Translations under genes and position numbers: made by a program
Notes under the pieces: generated by a model
Databases searched by the model: none
The model's input: only the letters and a program-made list of their open reading frames with translations
What the model was told of the DNA's origin: nothing
Part shown: in pieces, positions 1-8,087 of the stretch
Numbering within the stretch: the first letter of the stretch is position 1
Layout: every line of letters begins with the position of its first letter
Source of the DNA: Neomesorhizobium sp963726065
GTDB lineage: Bacteria > Pseudomonadota > Alphaproteobacteria > Rhizobiales > Rhizobiaceae
DNA: 64,000 nucleotides
Assembly: GCA_963726065.1 (NCBI GenBank)
Contig: CAVSAU010000010.1
Location: 124,001 to 188,000, forward strand
Direction of reading: 5' to 3'

Positions 1-45
1 AGCACGTGCGGGCATCTGCGGGTTGATCAGGGAAAAGTCGGACAT
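1..45 (-). CDS. Partial gene, N-terminus only, last visible gene of the flhA unit
   Basis: Only the first 15 codons are in the window, reading MSDFSLINPQMPARA, and the frame is open to the left edge. An AGGAGC ribosome-binding site lies just upstream of the ATG. The start is 12 nt after the stop of the rod-binding protein gene, so it is probably co-transcribed with flhA, fliR and cheL. The fragment is too short to name. Position suggests another flagellar accessory protein, which is inference only. Confidence 0.5.
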   Translation of the reverse strand, partial: MSDFSLINPQMPARA

Positions 46-57
46 GCTGCTCCTGGC

Positions 58-594
58 CTAAGGTTTGAGGCTTGCCGATGCATCTTCGGCAAGGGATTTC
101 GTGATTTTGCGCTGCATTTCCTGGACGAGTGCTGTCGAAAGCATGCTCTGACGATCGATCTCGGCCTTCTCCGGACCGGCCGAAACACCGCTCAGCGCCA
201 CCTTGGTTTCGCCTTCCAAATAGTGATCGCGCAGAATGCTGTCGGCGATGCCGATGCCGCCGCGTTCGGCCACCGCGTCGCCAAGTTGCTGGGAAAGCAA
301 GGACTGCCACATATCGCCGGCCATGCCATTTCCGTAAACCGCTCCGGCATCCTTCGGCAGCATTGATTGGATGAACTGCTGCAGCACCATCGCCTCGAAC
401 TTGACGAAGGTTTCCGGTGTGGCGTTCGCTTCAGGCGCCGATGCGCTCCTCAGGTCGCCGATCGAAAAGCTGTTGTCCGCGGCAGCGGCGGCGCCGGTTC
501 GCTGCGCCAACCGGGCGCGCGCCGCGTCGATGTTTGCCGGCTCGATAGCCCGGGCAACATCGAGAACAATGTCGCTGGGTGGAGAGATCGCCAC
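58..594 (-). CDS. cheL: Rod-binding protein, FlgJ N-domain type (CheL)
   Basis: This is a 178-residue protein with a GTG start preceded by AGGAA. Residues about 60-110 (KFEAMVLQQFIQSMLPK, then GDMWQSLLSQQLGDAVAERG) match the rod-binding domain of FlgJ, which helps assemble the periplasmic flagellar rod. There is no muramidase domain. Peptidoglycan opening is probably done by the separate transglycosylase at 12918-13505. In rhizobia such single-domain proteins are annotated CheL. It is last but one in the visible flhA-fliR unit. Confidence 0.75.
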   Translation of the reverse strand: MAISPPSDIVLDVARAIEPANIDAARARLAQRTGAAAAADNSFSIGDLRSASAPEANATPETFVKFEAMVLQQFIQSMLPKDAGAVYGNGMAGDMWQSLLSQQLGDAVAERGGIGIADSILRDHYLEGETKVALSGVSAGPEKAEIDRQSMLSTALVQEMQRKITKSLAEDASASLKP

Positions 595-651
595 GAACGT
601 TTCCTGTCTTATCGTTGCCGGGCATTATCGCTCGCCAAACTTGTGGCAGCC

Positions 652-1038
652 TTACTTGGCTTCGGGCGTCTTGCGCTGGATCAATTCCAGTCGTTCGCGG
701 TCAGCCTGGTCGCGTTCATCCGTGCGCAGCACCTCGCGATAGGCCCGCTCGACCATGTTGGTTCGTGCGGTCGCCGTGGCGACGCGCCCGGCCTCGCCGC
801 GCGCGCTTTCGAGGCTGGTATCCTTGCGGGTCAGAGCGCTGGCGATGCGTCGGTTGTAGAGTTCGGGGAAAAGCGCGGAATAAGAGGCTTCGGCGTCAAA
901 ACTTTTGGCGAGGTCCCGCGCTTCGGTTTCGGCCGCGGAGGCTGCGGCCAGAAAACCTGCATGACGCGTCTCGTGGAAGGCCTTCAACTGCTCCTGGACC
1001 TTCACCAGTTTCTTCAGGCGATCCTTGCGCGAGGTCAT
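652..1038 (-). CDS. Small coiled-coil protein, FliJ-like position
   Basis: This is a 128-residue, highly charged, probably all-helical protein without signal peptide or membrane segment (MTSRKDRLKKLVKVQEQLKA at the start, then Ala/Glu/Arg-rich helices). It starts 3 nt after the fliR stop, so it is translationally linked to the export-gate genes. Size, charge and helical character fit a FliJ-type export stalk or chaperone, and no other fliJ is visible in the cluster. The assignment rests on position and composition, not on a recognised motif. Confidence 0.5.
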   Translation of the reverse strand: MTSRKDRLKKLVKVQEQLKAFHETRHAGFLAAASAAETEARDLAKSFDAEASYSALFPELYNRRIASALTRKDTSLESARGEAGRVATATARTNMVERAYREVLRTDERDQADRERLELIQRKTPEAK

Positions 1039-1041
1039 GGC

Positions 1042-1794
1042 CTACCTTCCAATCGTAACCGGGATGAAACCATCGGCGAACAGGCTGAGCAGCGTGGGGA
1101 TGGCGAAATAGAGCATAACCAGACCGCCGGCGATGACGAAGGGCAGCGAGATGAAATAGACCGGGATCTGCGGCGTCAGCTTGTTGATGAAGCCGATGGT
1201 CACGTTGACGAGCAGACCATAGGCGATGAACGGGCTGCCGAGACGGATCATCACCATGAAGGATTCGGACAAGGTGTCGGTAAGGTCGACCAGCGCCGAT
1301 TGCGGGTTGAAGAAGACGTTGACCGGCGCGACGCGGTAGGATTCGACCAGCGCCTTTACGATCTCGTGGTGGAAGTCGAACACAAAAAGCAGAAGCAATG
1401 CCGCGAACGAAATGATTGCGGCGAGCGGCGCCTGCGGTTCGGGTTCCTCGATGCCAGGTCCGGCCATGCCGCCGTAACCGATCATCATGGCGATTGCCGC
1501 ACCGGCAAACTGAAGCGCCAGAATGTAGACGCGGGTGACCAGGCCGATCAGTCCGCCGATCATCACCTCGGAGACGATCATCGGCAGAAGCACGCCCGGC
1601 TGCTTGCTGACAAAAGGAACGATCTGGTCCCACATATGGATCAGCAGCGCGCCGGTCGCCGCGACCGCGACGAAAAGCCGGACCTGTATCGGCACGCGGA
1701 CACTGGCAATGCCCGGCATCAGCAGAAAGCACCCGCCGATGCGGCAGAAGGCAACGAACGCCGCAAGCACCATGCTTTCGGCGACTGCCGTCAC
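1042..1794 (-). CDS. fliR: Flagellar export gate protein FliR
   Basis: This is a 250-residue hydrophobic inner-membrane protein with about six membrane segments, the usual length for FliR. With FliP and FliQ it forms the core export gate of the flagellar type III secretion system. Recognisable stretches include LFVAVAATGALLIH near residue 40 and the C-terminal IPVYFISLPFVIAGGLVMLY. It overlaps the end of flhA by 4 nt, which implies translational coupling. Confidence 0.92.
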   Translation of the reverse strand: MTAVAESMVLAAFVAFCRIGGCFLLMPGIASVRVPIQVRLFVAVAATGALLIHMWDQIVPFVSKQPGVLLPMIVSEVMIGGLIGLVTRVYILALQFAGAAIAMMIGYGGMAGPGIEEPEPQAPLAAIISFAALLLLFVFDFHHEIVKALVESYRVAPVNVFFNPQSALVDLTDTLSESFMVMIRLGSPFIAYGLLVNVTIGFINKLTPQIPVYFISLPFVIAGGLVMLYFAIPTLLSLFADGFIPVTIGR

Positions 1795-3878
1795 GAGATA
1801 TTGCCCAGAACGCGGATTTCGACGCCCTTGGCGATTTCAACGTGGCTGAGGACCGGAAGCGTGGTGAACAGCCGCTCGATGATCATGCGCACATAGGGGC
1901 GCGCGTCGGGCGCGGTGACCAGCACGAAACGCTCGCCGGCGTCGAGATGGGTGCGGATCGCCTTGGTGGCTTCCTGCCCGAACTCTTCCAACAGGCGGGG
2001 ATCGATGTCGAACTCGCGGATCTCGCCCTTGGCGTCGCGCTTCAGGCTCTGGTGGAAGGCGAGGTCCCAGCGATTGCCGAGCCTCAGCACCTTGAGCACG
2101 CCACCGTCGGAAAGATCGCCGCAGATCTGCTGCGCCATGCGAATGCGCACATGCTCGACAATCTGCTCGGTGCGGCGGACATGCGGCGCGATCTCGGCGA
2201 TCGCCTCGATGATGAGGTGCAGGTTGCGGATCGATACGCGCTCGGCCAGCAGCAGCTTCAGCACAGCCTGCAGGCCGGGATAGGAGATGTGCGAGGTGCA
2301 GATCTCGTCGGCAAGCTTGCGGTATTCGGGGTCTTGCCGCTCCAGCAGCGCCTTCATGTCCTTGTAGGACAGGAGCTGGGGCAGGTTGTTGCGGATGACT
2401 TCGGAGAGGTGCGTCAGAAGCACCGACATGTTGTCGGCGAAGGCGAACTGGTCGCGCTTCAGGTCCTCGGTGAACATTTCCGGCACCGAGAAGGCGCGCA
2501 TGCCGAAGGCGGGCTCACGCACTTCCTCGCCCGGAATGTCGGGCGCGGCGCGGTTGCCGAGCAGCACCATGACCTCGCCGATGCGCATCTGGTGCTCGGC
2601 GACAACGGTGCTGTGCACCTTGATCTGGTAATTCTTGCCGGGGATGTTGAAGTCATCGGTAAGGCGGATTTCGGGAACCACGAAACCGTACTGGGTCGCA
2701 AACTTCTTGCGCATCTTGCCCATCCGGAACGCCAGTTCCTGATGCGAGACGATCAACCTGGTGGAGAGCTGCTTGCCGACCAGGAGTTCGATTTCGGCGG
2801 TTTTCAGCGACGCCTTGACGGAGTTCTTTTCCTCTTCCTCCTTCGAGTCCTGCTTCTGTTTCTCGGCCTGTTCGGCGGCTGCGAGTGAGCGATTGTGGCG
2901 CATCGGGATGACGTAGCCGGCGGTGGCCATCAGCAGCGCTAGGCTGAGGAAGGGCAGCATCGGCAGGCCTGGCATCAGCGACAGGATCAACAGCAGCAGG
3001 GCCGCGACGTACAGCGCGCGGGGATAGGCGCCGAGCTGGCCGAACACCGCCTGATCGGCGGAGCCGCGGGTGCCGCCCTTGGAGACGAGCAGGCCGGCTG
3101 CGAGCGACACGATAAGGGCGGGGATCTGGGTGACCAGGCCGTCGCCGACGGAAAGCTTGATGAACACGTCGGAGGCTTCCGCCATGCTCATGCCGTGACG
3201 GAAATAGCCGATGATGATGCCGCCGATGATGTTGATCGCGGTGATCATGAGGCCTGCGATGGCGTCGCCACGAACAAATTTCGAGGCGCCGTCCATGGAG
3301 CCGAAGAAGGAGCTTTCTTCCTCGAGCTCGCGGCGCCGGAGCTGCGCCGTCTTGTCGTCGATCATGCCGGCCGCGAGATCGGCATCGATCGACATCTGCT
3401 TGCCCGGGATGGCGTCAAGGGTGAAGCGCGCGCCGACCTCGGCGATGCGCGTCGCGCCCTTGGTGATGACGATGAAATTGACGATGATGAGGATGAAGAA
3501 GACGATCAGGCCGATGACGAAATCGCCGCTCATCACCAGCTGCGAGAAGCCGCCGATCACATAGCCTGCCGCATTGGTTCCCTCATTGCCGTGGGAGAGG
3601 ATCACCCGGGTCGTCGCGATGTTCAGCGACAGGCGCAGCATGGTGGCGATCAAGAGCACGGTCGGGAAGGACGAGAAATCCAGCGGCCGCTGGATCCATA
3701 GCGCAACCATCAGGATGAGCACCGAAAGCGCAATCGAGAAGGCGAGACCGATGTCGATGAGGAACGACGGTATCGGCAGAAACAGCACCGCCAGGATGAC
3801 CAGGATGCCGATCGCGAAGCCTACGTCGCGGCCGTGCTTTTCAGTCTTGATCGCGCCTATGCTTTCCGTAATCGCCAT
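1791..3878 (-). CDS. flhA: Flagellar export protein FlhA
   Basis: This is a 695-residue protein of full family length. The first roughly 330 residues contain eight membrane segments with the cytoplasmic FHIPEP region (GARFTLDAIPGKQMSID, then RRRELEEESSFFGSMDGA). The rest is the cytoplasmic docking domain that binds chaperone-substrate complexes. It energises and gates flagellar protein export. It heads the flhA-fliR-fliJ-like-cheL unit. Unlike the compact fliQ-flhA order known in Sinorhizobium, it is separated from fliQ here by an exporter/regulator pair, so it needs its own promoter. Confidence 0.97.
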   Translation of the reverse strand: MAITESIGAIKTEKHGRDVGFAIGILVILAVLFLPIPSFLIDIGLAFSIALSVLILMVALWIQRPLDFSSFPTVLLIATMLRLSLNIATTRVILSHGNEGTNAAGYVIGGFSQLVMSGDFVIGLIVFFILIIVNFIVITKGATRIAEVGARFTLDAIPGKQMSIDADLAAGMIDDKTAQLRRRELEEESSFFGSMDGASKFVRGDAIAGLMITAINIIGGIIIGYFRHGMSMAEASDVFIKLSVGDGLVTQIPALIVSLAAGLLVSKGGTRGSADQAVFGQLGAYPRALYVAALLLLILSLMPGLPMLPFLSLALLMATAGYVIPMRHNRSLAAAEQAEKQKQDSKEEEEKNSVKASLKTAEIELLVGKQLSTRLIVSHQELAFRMGKMRKKFATQYGFVVPEIRLTDDFNIPGKNYQIKVHSTVVAEHQMRIGEVMVLLGNRAAPDIPGEEVREPAFGMRAFSVPEMFTEDLKRDQFAFADNMSVLLTHLSEVIRNNLPQLLSYKDMKALLERQDPEYRKLADEICTSHISYPGLQAVLKLLLAERVSIRNLHLIIEAIAEIAPHVRRTEQIVEHVRIRMAQQICGDLSDGGVLKVLRLGNRWDLAFHQSLKRDAKGEIREFDIDPRLLEEFGQEATKAIRTHLDAGERFVLVTAPDARPYVRMIIERLFTTLPVLSHVEIAKGVEIRVLGNIS

Positions 3879-3946
3879 CGATGCCCTGCCTTATCAAGGC
3901 CGGAGCAAGAATTCGCACCCCGGCCCGGCGAGCATAATCAGCCAAG

Positions 3947-3956
3947 CTTGTGCGAG
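3947..3956 (-). promoter_or_regulatory. Candidate flagellar promoter element, flhA unit
   Basis: The plus strand reads AAGCTTGTGCGAGGATGA around this site. The core CTTGTGCGAG recurs as CTTGYGCGAR upstream of fliF, flgE and the DUF1217 gene. It lies 69 nt upstream of the flhA start. It may be a sigma -35/-24-like element or a site for FtcR or VisNR. The function is inferred from recurrence and position only. Confidence 0.4.
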
Positions 3957-4045
3957 GATGAGGCGACGCTTCGAGCGAAGAATGCGTTCAGGCCGAACCA
4001 GGCATTCCGAACCATCCGAAGATCGGCTGGGTCGTCCTTGCGATC

Positions 4046-4909
4046 CTATCTGGCGAACTTCCGCGCACCGGCCACGCACAGGATGACGGCGAATGTCACC
4101 GCCAGCATCAGCCAGGTCACGGGTTCGTGCAGCAAGGTGGCTGCCAGCGCCAGGCCAAAAAACGGTTGCAGAAGCTGCAGTTGGCCCACCGCCGCAATAC
4201 CGCCCTGTGCCAGGCCGCGATACCAGAAAACGAAGCCGATCAACATGCTGAAGAGTGAGACGTAGGTGAGACTGATCCAGGTGGGCGCCTCGATGCCGGT
4301 GAAGGTCGGCGGCATGAAGAGGAAGGCTAGAACCATCATGACGGGCAGCGACAGCACCAGGGCCCAGGAGATCACTTGCCAGCCGCCGAGCGTGCGGGAG
4401 AGTTTCGCGCCTTCGGCATAACCCAGCCCGCACACGATGACGGCGGCGAGCATCAGCGCATCGCCCTTGGGTGAAGCCGCAAGCCCTTGCGACAGGGCAA
4501 AGCCCGCCACGAGCGCGCTGCCGAGCATCGAGAAGATCCAGAATGCCGGTCTCGGACGCTCGCCGCCGCGGATCACGCCGAAAATCGCCGTGGCCAGCGG
4601 TAGGAGCCCGATAAACACGATGGAGTGCGCCGATGTGACATACTGCAGGGCCAGCGCCGTCAACAGCGGAAAGCCAACCACGACGCCCACCGAAACGATC
4701 GCCAGCGAGGCAAGTTCCCGGCTGGCGGGGCGCTTCTCCTTGAAGGCGATGAGCAGGCCGAGCGCCAGGACGCCCGCTATGGCGGCGCGGGCGACGGTCA
4801 GGAAAACCGGGTCGAGCTGCATCACCGCCACGCGGGTGGCGGGAAGCGAGCCGCTGAAAATCACCACGCCGATGAAACCGTTGATCCATCCGGCCGCCAT
4901 TCGGTCCAT
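4046..4909 (-). CDS. EamA-family (DMT) exporter
   Basis: This is a 287-residue protein with two EamA repeats and about ten membrane segments (for example NGFIGVVIFSGSLPATRVAV at the start and WLMLAVTFAVILCVAGA at the end). Drug/metabolite transporters of this type usually export amino acids or other small metabolites. The start chosen is the ATG preceded by AAGGAG with 6-nt spacing; the frame stays open further upstream. It is divergently transcribed from a MocR-type regulator, a common pairing in which the regulator controls the transporter. Neither gene is flagellar, although they lie inside the flagellar cluster. Confidence 0.85.
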   Translation of the reverse strand: MDRMAAGWINGFIGVVIFSGSLPATRVAVMQLDPVFLTVARAAIAGVLALGLLIAFKEKRPASRELASLAIVSVGVVVGFPLLTALALQYVTSAHSIVFIGLLPLATAIFGVIRGGERPRPAFWIFSMLGSALVAGFALSQGLAASPKGDALMLAAVIVCGLGYAEGAKLSRTLGGWQVISWALVLSLPVMMVLAFLFMPPTFTGIEAPTWISLTYVSLFSMLIGFVFWYRGLAQGGIAAVGQLQLLQPFFGLALAATLLHEPVTWLMLAVTFAVILCVAGARKFAR

Positions 4910-5016
4910 GCCACGCTCCTTCGATTGTCGTGCTGATATCTGTTGCCAGTGCTGGTGTCGCCAGTGACAATTCGATACAGTTTGCACAAACCGTTATGTA
5001 ACAAAGTGCAATACAG
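4910..5016. promoter_or_regulatory. Divergent promoter/operator region of the EamA-MocR pair
   Basis: These 107 bp separate the two divergent starts. An inverted repeat TTGCAC (4982-4987) ... GTGCAA (5006-5011) lies immediately before the MocR start. A direct repeat GCCAGTG occurs in the left half. Either is a plausible MocR binding site that would link autoregulation to exporter control. Confidence 0.35.
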
Positions 5017-6423
5017 ATGGACAATCCGTTGGCGGAAAGCACGCGAGTCGCGATGGTCATGGCGACGATCCGGCAGCGCATCGCCGGACGCAGCCTGACG
5101 CCCGGCGCGAAGCTGCCGTCGATCCGCGGCTTGGCCGATACGTTGAAAGTGTCTGCCTCGACGGTGGTCGAGGCCTACGAACGCCTGGTTGCTGAAGGCA
5201 CGATCTTTTCCCGACCTGGCTCCGGTTTTTATGTCGCAAGCCAGGCGGCGCCTCTGTCACTCTCTGACATTGGCCCGAAACTCGAACGCGCCGTCGATCC
5301 TTTCTGGGTTTCGAGGCAATCATTGGAAGCGGGCCACGGCGACCTCAAGCCGGGTTGCGGATGGTTGCCCCCATCCTGGCTGCCGGAGGAGGGCATCCGA
5401 CGGGCGTTGCGAAGGCTTTCCCGCGCGTCCGGACCGGCCCTTGCGGAATACGGCTCTCCGCTGGGCTTGCCGCCGCTGCGCCAGCTGATTGCCCGTCGCG
5501 TGGCCGAGCGCGGCATCGAAGCCTCGCCGGACCAGGTTATGCTGACCGAATCCGGAACGCAGGCGATCGACCTGTTATGTCGCTTCCTGCTCGAAGCCGG
5601 CGACACGGTGCTGGTCGACGATCCCTGCTACTTCAACTTCCAGGCGCTGCTCAGGGCGCATCGCGCGAAAATCGTCAGCGTGCCCTACACGCCCTCCGGC
5701 CCGGACGTCGAATTGCTAGGGCAGGCGCTCGCCGCGCACCGACCACGGCTCTACATCACCAATTCCGCGATCCACAATCCGACCGGCGCCACCTTGTCCC
5801 CGGTTGTCGCGCACCGGGTGCTGAAGCTCGCCGAGCAGTTCGCGCTGACGATTGTCGAGGACGACATTTTCGCCGACTTCGAACACACTCCGGCGCCGAG
5901 GCTTGCGGCGTTCGACGGGCTTGACCGCGTCATCCACATTGGCAGCTTTTCGAAGACGCTGTCGGCCTCGGCGCGCTGTGGGTTCGTGGCAGCGCGCCAG
6001 GAATGGATTGACAGCCTGATCGACTTGAAGATCGCTACATCGTTCGGTGGCGGTCGGCTAAACGCCGAGCTTGTCTTCAACGTGCTCAGCGACGGCGGTT
6101 ACCGCAAGCACATGGAAGGTTTGCGCAGTCGCCTCGCGCGCGCCATGTTCGATGTCGCCGGCAGATTGAAGACCCTGGGCATCGTACCCTGGATCGAGCC
6201 GCAGACAGGCATGTTTTTGTGGTGCCGTCTGCCGGACGGCGTTGATGCCGCCGCGCTCGCGCGTGCCGCCCTCGCAAAAAATGTCGTGCTAGCACCGGGA
6301 AACGCGTTCAGTCTGTCGCAATCTGCGAAAAACTATATGCGGTTCAACGTCTCGCAAACGCTCGACACCCGCATATTCGAGGTGCTGCGCCAGGCGCTCC
6401 TGGAAGCCCGTCGGGCCTTTTAG
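5017..6423 (+). CDS. MocR-type GntR/aminotransferase transcriptional regulator
   Basis: This is a 468-residue fusion. Residues about 10-75 are a GntR winged helix (LPSIRGLADTLKVSASTVVE), and from about residue 100 there is a class I aminotransferase fold. The PLP-binding lysine is visible in HIGSFSKTLSASARCGF, and NPTGATLSP is the typical substrate/PLP loop. MocR regulators sense PLP-linked metabolites and usually control a neighbouring transporter or PLP enzyme. The divergent EamA exporter is the obvious target. Full length and intact. Confidence 0.9.
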   Translation: MDNPLAESTRVAMVMATIRQRIAGRSLTPGAKLPSIRGLADTLKVSASTVVEAYERLVAEGTIFSRPGSGFYVASQAAPLSLSDIGPKLERAVDPFWVSRQSLEAGHGDLKPGCGWLPPSWLPEEGIRRALRRLSRASGPALAEYGSPLGLPPLRQLIARRVAERGIEASPDQVMLTESGTQAIDLLCRFLLEAGDTVLVDDPCYFNFQALLRAHRAKIVSVPYTPSGPDVELLGQALAAHRPRLYITNSAIHNPTGATLSPVVAHRVLKLAEQFALTIVEDDIFADFEHTPAPRLAAFDGLDRVIHIGSFSKTLSASARCGFVAARQEWIDSLIDLKIATSFGGGRLNAELVFNVLSDGGYRKHMEGLRSRLARAMFDVAGRLKTLGIVPWIEPQTGMFLWCRLPDGVDAAALARAALAKNVVLAPGNAFSLSQSAKNYMRFNVSQTLDTRIFEVLRQALLEARRAF

Positions 6424-6596
6424 TGCGCTCTTCGGAGCTATTGGAAGAGGACCCCGGTGCCTGGCATGCGCCCGAGGAGCCAAAATCAGACCTTCCCATC
6501 TTGTCCAAGTACGGAACCGTAAATTCCAGCTAAGAGAACAGGCAGCTGCTGTTCGTCAATATATTCGCCTATTGTGGCGCTTCGTTCCTGATATCT

Positions 6597-6863
6597 TTAG
6601 AACCCGGTTTCGATGCGCTCGAAAATTACGTTTGTGAAGGCCGAGATCTGACCGCCCATGAAGGGCCCGGTGAAGGCGACGACGAGCAGGATCGCGACGA
6701 TCTTCGGCACGAAGGTGAGGGTGATTTCCTGAATCTGGGTCAGCGCCTGTACGAGCGCGATGGCGATGCCGACGAGCATGGCGGCAGCCACGGCAGGCCC
6801 GGCCGAGGTCAAGACCGTCCAGATGGCAAACTGGACGATGTCGAGGGCATCGGCCTCGTTCAT
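6597..6863 (-). CDS. fliQ: Flagellar export gate protein FliQ
   Basis: This is an 88-residue protein with two membrane segments, the normal FliQ size and pattern (MNEADALDIVQFAIWTVL at the start, then QALTQIQEITLTFVPKI between the segments). It forms part of the FliPQR gate. It overlaps flgD by 4 nt. It is the last gene of the flgE-fliQ unit; the next 173 nt to the MocR gene hold nothing recognisable. Confidence 0.95.
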   Translation of the reverse strand: MNEADALDIVQFAIWTVLTSAGPAVAAAMLVGIAIALVQALTQIQEITLTFVPKIVAILLVVAFTGPFMGGQISAFTNVIFERIETGF

Positions 6864-7276
6864 GCGGCCGCGGGCTTGATCACCACGCCCGGCGTGATGG
6901 GCAGTTCCTTGCCGCCTTCCAGGCTGGCGACGATGCCGTCGGCCTTGAGCTTCACTTCGGTGACCTTGCCCGAGGTCTTGCCGTCGGCGGAGGTGACGTG
7001 GCGGCCGATCAGCGCGTCGGCCTGTTCGAGGGCCGATGCCTGAAGCATCTGGTCGAGCTTTGAATTGACCTGGACCGACTGCTCGACCTGCGAGAACGTG
7101 GCGAGCTGCGCCACATAGTCGGTCGACTCCATCGGGGAAGTCGGATCCTGGTTCTTCATCTGAGCGACGAGCAGCTTGAGGAATGAATCGTAATCGACGG
7201 TCGACTTGGCTTTCTGGTCGGACGCCTTGACACCGTTTGGCATGGGCTTGTCGAATGAGATGTCGGACACTTTCAT
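6860..7276 (-). CDS. flgD: Hook capping protein FlgD, short form
   Basis: This is a 138-residue protein with the conserved FlgD N-domain: DYDSFLKLLVAQMKNQDP followed by SPMESTDYVAQLATFSQVEQ. It caps the growing hook so that FlgE can polymerise. It lacks the C-terminal FlgD Ig/tudor domains of enteric proteins, as is usual in rhizobia. It overlaps flbT and fliQ by 4 nt on each side. Confidence 0.95.
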   Translation of the reverse strand: MKVSDISFDKPMPNGVKASDQKAKSTVDYDSFLKLLVAQMKNQDPTSPMESTDYVAQLATFSQVEQSVQVNSKLDQMLQASALEQADALIGRHVTSADGKTSGKVTEVKLKADGIVASLEGGKELPITPGVVIKPAAA

Positions 7277-7720
7277 CTGAAATTCTCTCCCATTGCGATC
7301 GGATGCGGTTTCACATACGTGCTAGCCGGCGAATTCATAGCGCTGGCTTCGCGACCGTAGAGCGCACGGATCGCCTTCAGCGCCTCGAAGACATGGTTTT
7401 CGCCGACCTGCCGGTCGATATCCTTCAGGGCCGCGCGAATTACTGCGTCCTCAAAGCTTGCCAGAAGAAGTGGCAGCGACTTGCGGAACATATCGCGCGC
7501 GGGCGCCGCATCGCCCGGAACTCATCAGCATCACCTGCACGATGAAGTAGAGCTGCCTAAGCGGCGTAGATGCGTCCTCGGGCTGCAGCACGTGGTTTTC
7601 GAGCAGGAACTGCACGTCATTCAGAAACTCGAGGGTCACCTTGCGGTCGGTCCTGATGACCGCGCCGTTGACGTAGATCTTCTCGTTCGGCTTGAGCGAG
7701 ATCTTCAGCGTGTTTTTCAT
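7273..7720 (-). CDS. flbT: Flagellin synthesis regulator FlbT, frameshifted as read
   Basis: Two overlapping reading frames together make one FlbT. The N-terminal part begins MKNTLKISLKPNEKIYVNGA and runs through TPLRQLYFIVQVMLMS. The C-terminal part continues MFRKSLPLLLASFEDAVIRA to the stop. One surplus base at about 7514-7520 causes the shift; deleting it gives 148 residues, the usual FlbT length. FlbT controls flagellin mRNA translation or stability in alphaproteobacteria. ATGA-type overlaps join it to flaF and flgD. It is probably intact in the organism and misread here; if the shift is real, flagellin control would be lost. Confidence 0.85.
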
Positions 7721-8064
7721 TGAATCCCATCGCGGATGATCTGCGAAACTTCAATCAGCCCTTCGAAATTGGCGGAATTTCCGGTCCTGACCTCTTCGCC
7801 CTCGCGCAGCAGCCAGAGGCCGATCGAAATCAGATTGGCGCGCAGTTCGGTCGGCAACTCGTTGTCGGCGCTGCCGAGGTCGTCGATGAAGGCGGTCCAC
7901 ACCTTGTTCATGAAGTAGACTGCTTCAATTGCCTGCATGGACATCGGGCCGACGTCGCGCGCAGCAATCAAAAGGTCGATGGAGCGGGTCAGCAATTGCC
8001 GCTCACGATCCTTGGCGTCGGCAACCGAGTCGGTCTGGATATCGGAATAGGAGAATTGGTACAT
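7717..8064 (-). CDS. flaF: Flagellin assembly regulator FlaF
   Basis: This is a 115-residue cytoplasmic protein starting MYQFSYSDIQTDSVADAKDR, typical of FlaF in size and sequence. FlaF acts with FlbT in flagellin synthesis and secretion control in alphaproteobacteria. It overlaps flbT by 4 nt and follows flgL by 23 nt, the arrangement known in rhizobia. Confidence 0.92.
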   Translation of the reverse strand: MYQFSYSDIQTDSVADAKDRERQLLTRSIDLLIAARDVGPMSMQAIEAVYFMNKVWTAFIDDLGSADNELPTELRANLISIGLWLLREGEEVRTGNSANFEGLIEVSQIIRDGIQ

Positions 8065-8087
8065 GTCGATTCCGCTGGTTGGCGCCG

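Noticed and set aside
367..1896. Long plus-strand open frame (509 codons) opposite cheL, fliJ-like and fliR
   Set aside because: It is antisense to recognisable flagellar genes, Arg/Asp/His-rich as expected from a GC-rich shadow frame, and has no family features.
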